In this document: one piece after another, positions 49,416-59,548 of the stretch | Position numbering within the stretch: position 1 is the stretch's first letter | Layout of the letters: every line of letters starts with the position of its first letter | From: Bradyrhizobium barranii subsp. apii | GTDB lineage: Bacteria > Pseudomonadota > Alphaproteobacteria > Rhizobiales > Xanthobacteraceae | Direction of reading: 5' to 3' | DNA: 64,000 bases | NCBI RefSeq assembly: GCF_011516635.5 | Contig: NZ_CP096256.1 | Span: 1-64,000, forward strand | The notes under the pieces: generated by a model | Told to the model about the DNA's origin: nothing | The model's database searches: none | Seen by the model: the letters and a program-made list of their open reading frames with translations, nothing else | Position numbers and translations under genes: made by a program

Positions 49416-50444
49416 TCAGGCTTCCTTCGCCTGGCCCCAGTCGAACGATGTGCCGTCGACCCAGATACAGTGAAGAACGATGGCGATTTTGCGCGCGATG
49501 GCGACCTTTGCCTTTCGCATGCCAATCCGATTGGCGAGCTTCATGCCCCAAGCCTTGAGAGAGGACCATTTCTTCGTTCGATAAAGCAGGACGGTCGCCG
49601 CCTCGTACAGGTACGTTCGGAGAAGACGGTCGCCCCATCGTGATATCTTGCCATTGATGTCAGTTTCACCAGACTGGTTTCGTCGGGGCGTAAGACCCAG
49701 ATAGGCGCCGACGCTTGATGCCGATCGGAAGCGCGATGGGTCGTCGATCGTATGGCGGAAGGCCAAGGCGGTCACCACGCCGACACCAGGAACCGTCATC
49801 AGGCGGCGCGTCGTCTCATCCGACTTCGCCAACTGGCGGACTTCGTCGTCGAACTTGCTTTGCTGCTTGCAGATCTGCTCATGGATCGACAGAAGCGGCG
49901 CGATCACACCGAGGAGTTGATGATCTTCGCCCAATAGCTCGCAGACCTGATTGCGAAACTTCAGTCCGATCGCGCGTGGGAAGAGCAAGCCGTATTCTTT
50001 GATTAGACTGCGGACCTGGTTCTCGATATCTCGACGAATGGCCACGAGCCGAGATCTCGCGATGAGTATCGCGCGGATCTTCTGACTTTCCTCACTCTTG
50101 ACTTTGACTTCTCGATACCAGCCAACCCGCACCAATTCGGCCAGACCTCGAGCATCATTCCGATCGCTCTTGTTCATGCGTACGGACAAAGCCGCGTGGG
50201 CATGCCGCGCGTCGATGCAGACCACCGGAAGATCAACCCTACGAAGTTCATGCCATAGCCAACTCGCCATCGCCCCGGTCTCAAATCCGATGCGCTCCGC
50301 CTGTGGCGCCCGCTTGCGAAGCAGTGCCGTGAGCGCCCCCGGGTCGGACTTGGCCTTTCCCTCGAACAAGACCTGACCCACTTCGTCGACCACACATACT
50401 GACGTTTCTCTTTGCGAGACATCCAGCCCAACATATTGCTTCAT
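49416..50444 (-). CDS. IS110-family transposase
   Basis: 342 residues from ATG 50444 (MKQYVGLDVSQRETSVCVVD). It has the DEDD N-terminal domain (YVGLDVSQ; IGFETGAM; MNKSDRNDARGLAEL) and the C-terminal serine-containing domain (MTVPGVGVVTALAF, FRSASSVGAYLGLTPRRNQSGE). Intact. The element borders are not resolved. It lies against a transposase fragment at 50520. Confidence 0.9.
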   Translation of the reverse strand: MKQYVGLDVSQRETSVCVVDEVGQVLFEGKAKSDPGALTALLRKRAPQAERIGFETGAMASWLWHELRRVDLPVVCIDARHAHAALSVRMNKSDRNDARGLAELVRVGWYREVKVKSEESQKIRAILIARSRLVAIRRDIENQVRSLIKEYGLLFPRAIGLKFRNQVCELLGEDHQLLGVIAPLLSIHEQICKQQSKFDDEVRQLAKSDETTRRLMTVPGVGVVTALAFRHTIDDPSRFRSASSVGAYLGLTPRRNQSGETDINGKISRWGDRLLRTYLYEAATVLLYRTKKWSSLKAWGMKLANRIGMRKAKVAIARKIAIVLHCIWVDGTSFDWGQAKEA

Positions 50445-50519
50445 AGCCCCCTCCGATTCGCGAGATTGCGGGAAGGCTTGAAGATAGCGGACCTTTCGAG
50501 CCGCGGGCGCCGACCGCAA

Positions 50520-51224
50520 TTACGTCATCGTGTCCAATTTTGGCTCGCGTATTGCCGCATTAGCGAATGTTACCCTCATGGCGCCATCGTACTGGTCGAT
50601 ACGACCTTGAAGGATTGGCCGCGCCAAGTGGCTTTTCCGGCTTGCTCGACGACCGGCTTGCTCGACGAGAGGGGCTGTGGGCGGGTCGGGCCCTACATAG
50701 CCCGGGCCGTCCACAGCCCCGGGCCATGGGGCAGCGGTTGTGGCGTCGTCGAGCGGGCCCTGGGCGACCAACCGTTCGGCAGCCCTTCGTCTGAGCGCCC
50801 TCAGCAGACGTTGCACAATCGAATGCTGTCTCTTTCCGAACTCCTCGGGGTGTTTCTCGCGCAGCCGGCCGACAATTGCGAGTGCCGTCAGCTGCGGCTG
50901 CTCTGCGAGCCACGCTTCGATCGCGGCAATATGCGGGTCGAGCTTGGACGGCATGCGAACTCTGGTCTTATAGGGTCGACGAGTTCGCCGGTGTGTAGCA
51001 CGCGGCTCGCCGACCGTCACGCTCTTGCCGAGCGTCTTCGCGAACGTCGCTGCGGTCGCTGGCAGGATGCTAGTGTGAGCGGGTTGCGGGCCGCGCGCCT
51101 GTCCGGCACGACGATCGACGCGATTGCCTAGTTCCTCTTGGATCGCGCGAATCTCTGCCAACAGCGCGACCGGATCGAGCGAGCGATACTGATCGCGTAG
51201 CCGTTTCTTCACGGCCGCGGTCAC
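50520..51224 (-). pseudogene. Transposase C-terminal fragment, family uncertain
   Basis: Contains YKTRVRMPSKLDPHIAAIEAW and KRQHSIVQRLLRALRRRAAE, a C-terminal region I associate with rhizobial integrase-type transposases (ISNCY-like). No catalytic core is present. The frame ends within sequence that belongs to the neighbouring IS110 side. Fragment only. Confidence 0.45.
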
Positions 51225-51622
51225 CTTGGGATGCGCTAAGGCACGCTCTTAGGGCGTCGATGGGAGATGATAGCGCTTGATCACTTTAGCTCCTTCGCGA
51301 CGCTTCTCCTTCAGCTTGAACGACGGTTGGAAGAAGTTGATGTCGCCCATCATACGCGCCGTCTCGACGCCATCGAAGCGGCCATAGCCCATGAGGCGGC
51401 GGACGACGGTGCGTATTCCACTGATGGTGATCAGCGATTGCAGGCGATCGTGATCACGGATTCCAGACGATGGTGATCACTTGCGGAGGCGAACACGACT
51501 GACGTGTTTAATGTGTGCTGGAAATGGTCTTCCTGGTCAAGACAGACGGGAGGGTTTGGAGATCGGTCCGGCGGTCCATGGGAGGGACCTGTGGGCCGGT
51601 GGGGCGATCGGGCGTGCGGTGG
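51225..51622. other. IS21-type end region, no gene
   Basis: Contains GATCGTGATCACGGATTCCAGACGATGGTGATCAC-like repeated units around 51437-51480 (GATNGTGATCAC), similar in style to IS21 terminal repeats. No supported coding sequence. Confidence 0.45.
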
Positions 51623-51871
51623 TCACGCGTTTGTCCTATCGTCGGCCCGCCGACGCAGGCTGTCGCCCTTGAGCTCGATGCGGTGTGCATTGTGAATGAT
51701 GCGATCCAAGATGGCATCGCCAAGCGTGGGATCGGCAATCACGTCATGCCATTGCGACACGGGGAGCTGACTTGTGATCAACAATGATCCCTTGTCGTAG
51801 CGATCATCGACGATCTCGAGTAGATCACGACGCTGGTCGGCGGTGAGCGGTTCGGGTCCCCAGTCGTCATA

Positions 51872-52139
51872 TGTGGACGGCCTCTGATGGCAAGCACAAT
51901 TTGGCACTGCGAACGACTTGGACGGCTGCGATCGTATGTCCGGCCTTTAGCGCGGATCATATCTCCGCTGGCCCTGATGAAGTCCGACAACCAAGGGGTC
52001 ACATCAAGGATGCGAGCTTTAAAGCTCACACGACTGGTCGGGTTTTCCTGGTTTTCGGTGGCGACCGTTGTCTTTCATCATGCCTTTCTTGCACTTACCA
52101 AGCTTATAATTCTTTGATTCGGATGCGGCTGTCCGACAC
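51872..52139 (-). other. Non-coding 3' end of IS1111-group element, possible bridge RNA
   Basis: No supported gene in 268 bp between the transposase stop and the element end. IS1111-group members encode their target-specifying bridge RNA in this position. The sequence alone does not let me draw its fold reliably. Confidence 0.4.
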
Positions 52140-53162
52140 TCAAGGTTTGGCGAACATCTCGGTGCGGAAGCATTCTCCGGTTTTCATCATTGCCCAGATG
52201 ATCCGAGCAAGCTTGTTGGCGAGGGCGACGGTCACAAGCCGCGCCAGCTTTTTAGCCAAAAGCCCGACAATCCAGTCGCGCAAGCCGCCGCGGCGTTTTT
52301 CCACAACGTTTAGAAGCGATGTTGCTCCGAGAACGAGTAGCTTCCTTATATATCGATTACCCGCCTTGGTGATGGTTCCGAGAGTTGGTTTACCCCCGCT
52401 CGAAATTTGCCTGGGTGTCAGACCCAGCCAGGCAGCAAAATCCCGTCCCGAATTGAATACGCTTGGGTCTGGTACACTGGCTGTAATTACCGAGGCAACA
52501 AGCTTGCCAACGCCGGGAATTTCTCCGAGCGAACGGCTCGTCTCGCTGAGCGCGTGAGCCTTGGCGATCTCTCTCTCCAAATCATCGAGCGCGCTTCCGA
52601 GCGCATCAATTTGCTGACCGAGAACCTTCGCGGCCACGACAGCAGCGTCGGGAAGAGTCGCGTCGCCTTCTGCGAGGCCTAAAAGCTCGTCGACGCGGCC
52701 GGTGCCCTTGGCGACGACAAGACCGAATTCGGCCAAGTGGCCGCGTAGAGCGTTCACGCTCATCGTTCGCTGTTTGACCAGCAGCTCGCGCGTCTTGTGC
52801 AACATCAGGGTCGCTTGCTGATCAGCGCTCTTGATCGGCACAAAACGCATGGCAGGACGCGAGACCGCTTCACAGATGGCTTCCGCATCGACGGCATCGT
52901 TCTTACCTCGTTTGACATAGGGCTTTGTGTAGGCCGGCGGCATCAGAGACACATCGTGTCCCATGGCCTTCAGTTCGCGCGCCCAATAGTGCGCTGAGCC
53001 GCAAGCCTCCATGCCAACGCGGCACGGCTCGATCTTCGAGAAGAACTCGCGCATCGTCCGGCGCGTCAGCTTGCGCTTTACGGCTGGTGCATCCTCACTA
53101 GACAGCGCATGAATCTGAAAATAGTTCTTGGCGAGATCAACGCCTATTCTGATAAACTTCAT
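52140..53162 (-). CDS. IS110-family (IS1111 group) transposase
   Basis: 340 residues from ATG 53162 (MKFIRIGVDLAKNYFQIHAL). DEDD-type residues in GVDLAKN, VGMEACGSAHYWA and GKNDAVDAEAICEAV, and C-terminal IPGVGKLVASVI and FAAWLGLTPRQISSGGK. Intact. Confidence 0.92.
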   Translation of the reverse strand: MKFIRIGVDLAKNYFQIHALSSEDAPAVKRKLTRRTMREFFSKIEPCRVGMEACGSAHYWARELKAMGHDVSLMPPAYTKPYVKRGKNDAVDAEAICEAVSRPAMRFVPIKSADQQATLMLHKTRELLVKQRTMSVNALRGHLAEFGLVVAKGTGRVDELLGLAEGDATLPDAAVVAAKVLGQQIDALGSALDDLEREIAKAHALSETSRSLGEIPGVGKLVASVITASVPDPSVFNSGRDFAAWLGLTPRQISSGGKPTLGTITKAGNRYIRKLLVLGATSLLNVVEKRRGGLRDWIVGLLAKKLARLVTVALANKLARIIWAMMKTGECFRTEMFAKP

Positions 53163-53756
53163 CTCGGACGGTCTCCCTTCTTTGTGGCGCTCTGGCGACC
53201 ACGCCTTGGCACTATGATGCCGTTGAGGTGAGGCCGTCCACACCATCAAGGATGAGGAGATCGACGCGGCCGAGCGCGCGCAGCAGGCGGGGGTGGCGGC
53301 CGTCACCGCGCGCCAAAGCCAGATCGCTGAACAGTCGCGGGACGCGCTGATAGAGCACGGAGCGATTGTCGCGGCAGGCTTTGTTGCCGAGCGCCGAGGC
53401 GAGCCAGCTCTTGCCGACGCCGGACGGGCCACAGATCAAAAGATTGGCGTGGTCGGCGATCCATTGGCCTTCGACCAGCATCGTCAAGAGGCTGCGGTCG
53501 AGGCCGCGCGGGGTGCGATAGTCGATGTCCTCGACGCAGGCCTGCTGGCGCAGCTTGGCATATTGAAGCCGCTTCGACAGTCGCTTGTCGCGTCGCAGCG
53601 ACGCTTCACGTTCGAGCAGGAGCGCAAGCCATTCGGCGTGGCCGAGGCTGGCGGCCTCGCCGCCGGCTTCGATGTCGGCGAAGGCCTTGGCCATGCCGTG
53701 AAGGCCGAGCTGATGGAGCTGATCGAGGGTCGGATGGGTGAGCAAGGCGTGATCTC

Positions 53757-55314
53757 CTAATTGTAGTAGCGCGGCCCGCGGATGTTGGGATGGAGGATCG
53801 GCGCGTCGTCCGCGGAGCGCTTGGGTGAAGGACGCCGATCAAGATTGTTGGCGAGGATCGATTTGACCGAACCGTAAGTGCGCGCGCCGATATCGATCGC
53901 CCGTATGGCTGCGGCATCGAGCCGCTCTTGCCCGTAGGAGCGGGCCAGCCGGATGATGCCGAGGCAGGCGCGGAAGCCCTGCTCGGGGTGTGTGCGTTCA
54001 TCCAGGATCAGATCACACAGCGCCGCGGTGGCCGGCCCGATCGTGGCGGCATCCTTGCGGATGCGCTCGATGGTCCAGCCGGCGTAGCGCCGATGACTGG
54101 AGGCCATGTGCTCCGGCACGGTCGTGTGCTTGTGGTTGCCGCTCACGCGTTGATGCGCGGCGATCCGCTCGCCCTTGTGGAAAATCTCCACGGTGCGGGC
54201 GGTGAAGCGCACCTCGACCTCGGCGCGGACGAAGCGATGCGGGACGCTGTAGTAATGCGCCTCGACCTCGACGTGATAGTCGATGCTGACCCGGCAGATC
54301 CGCCACTCGGCGAACACGTAAGGGCTCTCCGGCAAGACCTTCAGTGCCGGCCGGTCGATCTCCTCCAATAGCTTGCGGCGGGTGACGCCGAGCCGCCGGA
54401 TCGGCCGCTCCTCGTTGAGCCGGGTCATTAACTCGGCGATCGCCGCGTTGACCTCGGCGAGGCTGTGGAAGATCCGGTGGCGCAGCCGTCCGAGCAGCCA
54501 GCGCTCGACCATGAGGACCGCCTGCTCGACCTTGGCCTTGTCCCGTGGCCGTCGTGGCCTGGCAGGCAGAATGGCGGTGCCGTAATGCGCCGCCATATCG
54601 GCGTAGCTGCGGTTGATCTGCGGATCGTAGAGGCAGGCCTTGATCACCGACCTTGGTGTTGTCCGGCACCAGCAGTGCCGGCACGCCGCCGATCGCCTCG
54701 AAGGCGCCGACGTGCCCGCTGATCCAGTCGGCGAGGCCCTGCGTCCAGGTCGCCTGCGCGTAGGTGAAGCTCGATGCGCCGAGCACCGCGACGAAAATCT
54801 GCGCGGCGCGCCGCTCGCCGGTGAGCCGGTCGATCACCACCGGCACGCCGTCGCCCGCATAGTCGACGAACAGCTTCTCGCCGGCAGCGTGCGACTGGCG
54901 CATCGTCACCGACAGCCGGCCTTCCCAAGCCCGGTAGAGCTCGCAGAACCGCGAATAGCGATACCCGCTGGGTTCGCCCGCGATGTACTCCTCCCACACG
55001 ATCGACAGCGTCACGTGCTTGCGCTTGAGCTCGCGATGCACCGCCGCCCAGTCCGGCTCGGCCTGCCGCCGATGGCCCCGCCGGGTGCCCGGACCGGCTC
55101 CGGCGCTGGCGAACAGCCGGGCCTCCAGCACCGTGTCGGTGACGTCGTCTGGCAACGGCCAGGTCAGCCCCGCCGCCTCGAACCGGCGGATCGTCAACCG
55201 CACCGTCGAAGGGGCCGTGCCGACCCGCCGCGCAATCTCGCGGGTCGGCATCCCGGCCGACTTCAATCTGATCACATCGCGCACATGGCGCATCGCAAAC
55301 CTCTCCGTCGGCAT
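53757..55314 (-). pseudogene. istA: IS21 IstA, frameshifted
   Basis: ATG 55314 (MPTERFAMRHVRDVIRLKSAG; GGGGGA upstream). Correct frame to LLVPDNTKV near 54650, then one base is missing or extra and the protein resumes as IKACLYDPQINRSYADMAAHYG to the normal end at 53757. Core motifs KLFVDYAGDGVPVV and PRRPRDKAKVEQAVLMVERW are preserved. Probably inactive. Confidence 0.88.
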
Positions 55315-55384
55315 CCAGGTCCCCCTTCGCAAAGCCGAAAGGCGGGACCGTATCGGAGCCAGAAGAGGCCTCGTCACCCCGGGC

Positions 55385-55495
55385 GACATCATCCCGGAAT
55401 GGTGGGCGAGATCATCTCGGAATGGTGGGCGACATCAAATCGGAACGGTGGGCGAGATCATTCCGGAATGGTGGGCGACATCGAGCGGAATCAGC
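55385..55495. repeat. IS21 copy-b terminal tandem repeats
   Basis: Four to five units of about 25 bp sharing CGGAATGGTGGGCGA, alternating GACATC and GAGATC spacers. They form the right end of the second IS21 element and cut the WGR gene. Confidence 0.8.
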
Positions 55496-55499
55496 ATAA

Positions 55500-55759
55500 G
55501 GTGAAGCTGTTGAATTTCGCCGGACGTAGCCGCGACGTGCTTTGCGCACGAGCCACGTCTCGAGCGCCTCGATGGCCTGCACCCGCCCAGCGAACAGATC
55601 GAGGCGCCGCCGGCCGCGCTGGCCGAGACGCCCCCATTCGCGCACCAATGCAGTATCGCCAAACAGTGTCGGCTCGATCGTGAGCACATAGAACCGCGCC
55701 ATGTTACGGGCCGGATCGCAGCGTTCGAGCACGAGGTATTGCACCGTGAGTTCGGACAT
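55500..55759 (-). pseudogene. WGR-domain protein, cut at its 3' end by IS21
   Basis: ATG 55759. It encodes a nearly whole WGR domain (VLERCDPARNMARFYVLTIEP; LVREWGRLGQRGRRRLDLF; ALETWLVRKARRGY). Stand-alone WGR proteins are about this long, so only a few C-terminal residues were replaced by IS21-derived sequence. WGR domains bind nucleic acid ends in larger proteins. The role of the stand-alone form is unclear. Confidence 0.7.
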
Positions 55760-55917
55760 GCGTCAGAATCGCAGCTGCCGAAACGGCCGTCCAATTAAAT
55801 TATCGAATCGATCAGGGGCAACGATTCAGAATTTTTATACCAGCGAGCAAATGACAGCCATTGATGAAAATGCGCGATTCGCAGCTGGCTGTCACAAGGG
55901 TCTGGCGTGCAGTCACT

Positions 55918-56862
55918 TAGAGTCTGTCCGGAAAGATTACCTTGGATTGCATAGCTTTCGCAGCATGAGTCGGATGGAGGCCAGCTTGAGAAAGGCGAGC
56001 GCCCTGTGATTGAAGCATTCCCAATCTTTGGACAGTCTTCGGCATCGCCCGAGCCAGGCAAAGGTACGCTCGACGATCCAGCGTTTGGGCAAGACGACGA
56101 AACGGTGAGCCTGATCGGAGCGTTTGACGATTTCGAGGTTCACGCGCTTCAGAGCGCTACGCAGCCCCTTCTGGAAATGTGGCCCTTGATATCCGCCGTC
56201 GGCGTAGAGCTTCAGAAGAAAGGGATAGAGGCCGAACAACGTTGCCATCAGGAGCACGCCGCCGTCGCGATCCTGGATGTCCGCCGCATGCACGATGGCG
56301 TGCATCAAGAGGCCTTGCGTGTCGACGAGAATGTGCCGCTTCTTGCCCTTGATCTTCTTGCCCGCGTCGTAGCCATGGAGATCATGAGGCCCCCTTTTTC
56401 AGCGCTTTTCACGCTCTGGCTATCGATGATGGCGGCGGTGGGAGAAGCCTCGCGCTCGGCCCTTTCGCGACATTCGACATAGAGGGCGTGATGAATTTTA
56501 TCGAGCGTGCCGTTCCAGCTCCACAGATCGAAGTAGCCATACAGCGTCGAGCGCGGCGGCAGGTCCTTGGGGATCGCGCGCCACTGGCAACCTGTGCTCA
56601 GGATGTACATCAGCCCGTTGGCAATCTCGCGCAGGTCCACCGTACGCTTGTTGCCGCCGCGCTTGGCCGGCGGGATGCGAGGCGCGATCAGCGCCCACTC
56701 CTCGTCGGTCAAGTCGCTCGGATAGCGCAGGCGGCTGCGGTCGTAGCGTGCACGGTTCTCGGTAGTCCACATTGGCGGCGCGTCCCCATCGAATCAGGCC
56801 GCTCACCTTGAATCACAACCGATTCATTCGACTCAACATGTTTTGGAACAGACACTTAGAGA
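55918..56862 (-). mobile_element. IS5-family (IS427-like) element
   Basis: Related ends TAGAGTCTGTCC (55919) and the complement of GGAACAGACACTTAGAG (to about 56862). It carries a two-frame transposase. End positions are accurate to a few bases only. Confidence 0.7.
55937..56772 (-). CDS. IS5-family transposase, two frames joined by likely -1 frameshift
   Basis: The first frame (56772, MWTTENRARYDRSRLRYPSDL; GCQWRAIPKDLPP; AAIIDSQSVKSAEKGG) carries the N-terminus and first Asp. The second frame (DLHGYDAGKKIKGKKRHILV; KLYADGGYQG; WIVERTFAWLGRCRRL) carries the remaining Asp and Glu. They overlap at GAAAAAGGGGG (near 56385-56395), where a -1 slip gives SAEKRGPHDLHGYDAGKK, a normal family sequence. 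Programmed -1 frameshifting is known in IS427-type elements, so this may be intact. A plain frameshift mutation is the alternative. Confidence 0.8.
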
Positions 56863-56993
56863 GACGGGCGCTGCACCCGAAGGGCGCGCTTGCGCGAGGG
56901 CTTGCACCTTGCGGCGAACGGAGATCTCCGTCAGGTCAGCCTGAGTGCAAGGTCAGGCCGCGCCGGTGAGATGAGCAATGAGGGATGCAGGAG

Positions 56994-57488
56994 CTACCGA
57001 ACGGAAGGCGTTTTGGGCGGGTTGACGCTCCAGATGGGACGTGCCCATTGCTTGAAGGCGCTAATGCTCAACGAACCCCGGACATTGCGAGCGGTTGAAC
57101 CAGGCTCGGCGAGTTTGGCGATAACCTTGGGGTAGGGTGCTTCCCACATGCCCGTTGGCTCAAGCGTTGCGTTGTCGAGGATGACGAGCAACACGGTGTC
57201 ACAGGCCGCCCCCGGCTTGATCGACCCCAGCCGCTGACTTGGCGTGGAGGTCTCGCCGAACGCGCGCCCCTTGATCTGGATGCGCTCGTCGCCTAACGGC
57301 GTCTTGCGGATGGCATCGTAACCGGAGGTCCGTGGCGGCGCGAGTGTCAGCCCAAGTTTCTGGGCTGCGACGTACTCCGCAACCTCGCCGGTGACCCCGA
57401 GAGGCTTATTGGTGAGCCGGTAATATTCAGCTGCGAGCGGCTTCACCGCGGCAAGTATTTCTTCTACCCGTTTCGCATCCTTGTTCAT
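56994..57488 (-). CDS. DUF6998-like protein, possible nuclease fold
   Basis: 164 residues from ATG 57488, which overlaps the stop of the gene before it (ATGA). Visible: TGEVAEYVAAQKLGLTLAPP, SGYDAIRKT and RIQIKGRAFG. An E ... D ... x-QIKGR order resembles the PD-(D/E)xK pattern, and I associate the layout with DUF6998. The second half (CDTVLLVILDNATLEPTGMW) is compatible with a beta-rich core. The last gene of the operon that starts at 60475. DNA cleavage is inferred, not shown. Confidence 0.55.
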   Translation of the reverse strand: MNKDAKRVEEILAAVKPLAAEYYRLTNKPLGVTGEVAEYVAAQKLGLTLAPPRTSGYDAIRKTPLGDERIQIKGRAFGETSTPSQRLGSIKPGAACDTVLLVILDNATLEPTGMWEAPYPKVIAKLAEPGSTARNVRGSLSISAFKQWARPIWSVNPPKTPSVR

Positions 57489-57882
57489 GGCCAATCTTCC
57501 ATTCTGGGTGGAACAGCAAGAGTGAAGTCGAGGCCATGGATGTGTTGGGCATGGCTCTTGGCCAGCGCCAAGAATTCCTGCTCGCTTCCCTCGTGGCGGA
57601 GAAAATGAAGTCCTGGATCGCGGAGTGGAGTTACGTCTTCAAGCCCCACCGGTCCGCTTATCACTGAATGCGCATGAAGCATGTGGGGCGGTCCCGCCTG
57701 TGGCCACAATAACCATCCCCTGACCACCACGTATTGAGGATGTTCAGCGTTTCGGCTTTGGTATGGCAGTTATTGAAGTCGGCCTCGGTGTAGGCAATTG
57801 GCATGAGCGGAACGGTGACCGCTGAGGACGCGCGCGCTAAGAGGGAATCAAAATAGGCGTCGACAACGATGGGTGACGTCAT
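57485..57882 (-). pseudogene. Unknown protein, apparently one gene with a frameshift
   Basis: The first frame (57882, MTSPIVVDAYFDSLLARASS; EADFNNCHTKAETLNILNT) and second frame (VVRGWLLWPQAGPPHMLHAH; GLHFLRHEGSEQEFLALAKS) meet at ACGTGGTGGTC near 57730. One missing base would join them into a protein of about 130 residues with ordinary composition. Family not recognised. It lies 31 nt after the ImmA stop once the IS1380 element is removed in silico, and overlaps the DUF6998-like start. A sequencing error or reading as two genes cannot be excluded. Confidence 0.5.
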
Positions 57883-57916
57883 AAGAGCATCTCGCTGCTG
57901 TCTTTACCGGCATTAG

Positions 57917-59548
57917 CCCGCCCTATTCGTGAGAGCGCGGTATTTTGGTCCGACTGGTGCATCCGCACACCTCCGCTGACGAGGCGCACAGGATTGCCTT
58001 CGGCTTTTCACCGCCTGACGACCGGTACTTTGCAACGCGCTTGAGGGATGGGTTGGGTGAACGCGGGCGGACGCCCCACCGGTCAAGGACCGAGCGGCAG
58101 CAGCGCGCCGGGCAAGCTGCGGATCAGGTCGGCTTCGGGACATGCCGCGGCGAACGCAAGGCGAATGCGGCTCTTGGTCTCGACAACCCGGGCGGCGATT
58201 TTCAAGAGCCGAAGACGCAGCGTCGCGAACTCGGCAGTGGCCAATTCCCGGACTTTGGGAATGGCGTCGCGCACGGTCAGCATCAGCCAATAAGCGGCGG
58301 TATGGAGAACGAGGCGGACTTGATTGGCGAGCGCCGAACGGCAACTGGTGCGATCGGAGGCGAGCTGCGTCTTATGCAGCTTGATCAGATTCTCGGCTTG
58401 GCCGCGCGCGCAATACAGGCTGTCGTAGATCCACTCGGCCGAGCCGACATCGAGGCTGGTGACGACGAAGCGGATGTCGAGGCCGAGCATCGTCGCCTCA
58501 ATACGGGCGACGGTGCGTCGTTCGCGATCCCAGGACTTTGCCTTGTGGCGCGTCTCGGTATAGCCGCGCAGAACCGGCAGGTTCTCGATGGCGCGTCGCG
58601 TGCGGATGTCGTCGGCGACCGCGTCGACTTTTCTGGCGAGCGGCTTGGTGCCGGACAGACCGAAGATGTAGTCGATGCCGTTGGTCTCGCACCACGCCAT
58701 TGCCTCCGGCCGGGCATAGTGCCCGTCGCCACGGAACGTAATTCGCGTGTTGTGCCACCGCGTCCGGATATGCCGTACCAGGCGGCGCAGATGGGCACGC
58801 ACCTCGACGCCGCCCGGCGTCTTGCCGGGCCGCAGCACGACCGCCACGGGCCGGCTCTTCTCCGTGTCGTAGACGTGGATCGGCAGGAAGCAGCGTTCGT
58901 CATAATGAGCGTTGAACAGCGAGAGCTGCTGATGGCCGTGGACGACATCGCAGGTATCATCGATGTCGAGCGTGACGGATGCCGGCTCGCGCGGGTAGCT
59001 ATCCATCCATGCGTCGACCAAAGTGTAGGTCAGTCGGATCACGTCGCGCAGGCGCGGAGCATTCTCCAGGCGCGACAGCGTCGGTTGGGAACACAGATCG
59101 CGACCCGTGTCCGGCAGCCGTCCGCAGGCCAGCTTGAATGCGGGATCGGACCGCAGATGATCGAGGTCGTCGGCGTCCTCGTAGCCGCAGCAGATCGCGA
59201 ACATGCGCGCGCGGAACATATCGACCAGGCTGTGCACGACCCGCGTCGGATCGCGCCGATCCGGGAACACCCGGGCCAAATTGTCGGCCAAGCCGAGACG
59301 CCGCTCGGCCATCGCCAGAAGCATCACGCCCCCGTTCGAGGTCAGCCGACCGCCATCGAAGGCAGCTGTGACTTTCTTGGCGTGAACGGCTGGAAACGAG
59401 AAGGGCAGAATCGTATCGTCGGTCATGGCGGGCGTGGTGTTCGCGGCTGAAGGTGATGGGGTTGGCTTTGCAACCGAATCCTACGCCGCATCAGCGCTTT
59501 ACACCACGCTCGCCAGCCTCTCAGGCGCCCTCTGACGAATAAGACGGG
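57917..59548 (-). mobile_element. IS1380-family element, copy c (1632 bp)
   Basis: Same ends and apparently identical sequence to 26787-28418. TTAG is duplicated (57913-57916 and 59549-59552). It lies exactly at the stop codon of the ImmA/IrrE gene: the TAA of that gene is part of the TTAG target. Confidence 0.93.
58083..59426 (-). CDS. IS1380-family transposase, copy c
   Basis: 447 residues from ATG 59426, identical in translation to the copy at 26953-28296 (motifs LDIDDTCDVVHG, FRGDGHYARPEAM, CARGQAENLIK). Intact. Confidence 0.93.
   Translation of the reverse strand: MTDDTILPFSFPAVHAKKVTAAFDGGRLTSNGGVMLLAMAERRLGLADNLARVFPDRRDPTRVVHSLVDMFRARMFAICCGYEDADDLDHLRSDPAFKLACGRLPDTGRDLCSQPTLSRLENAPRLRDVIRLTYTLVDAWMDSYPREPASVTLDIDDTCDVVHGHQQLSLFNAHYDERCFLPIHVYDTEKSRPVAVVLRPGKTPGGVEVRAHLRRLVRHIRTRWHNTRITFRGDGHYARPEAMAWCETNGIDYIFGLSGTKPLARKVDAVADDIRTRRAIENLPVLRGYTETRHKAKSWDRERRTVARIEATMLGLDIRFVVTSLDVGSAEWIYDSLYCARGQAENLIKLHKTQLASDRTSCRSALANQVRLVLHTAAYWLMLTVRDAIPKVRELATAEFATLRLRLLKIAARVVETKSRIRLAFAAACPEADLIRSLPGALLPLGP

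Larger units (their letters stand above)
51872..53240 (-). mobile_element. IS110/IS1111-group element
   Basis: Subterminal inverted repeats TGTGGACGGCCTC occur at both ends (51875 onward and its complement ending near 53236). It contains one transposase and about 265 bp of non-coding DNA downstream of it. Inserted in istB. Confidence 0.75.
51623..53745 (-). pseudogene. istB: IS21 IstB, interrupted by an IS1111-type element
   Basis: The N-terminal part from 53745 (MLTHPTLDQLHQLGLHGMAK; Walker A GPSGVGKSW) stops at DLLILD near 53240. The remaining DDWGPEPLTADQRRDLLEI to LKGDSLRRRADD is encoded at 51870-51623. The Walker B motif LILDDWG is exactly where the insertion lies. Precise removal would restore it. 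Confidence 0.85.
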
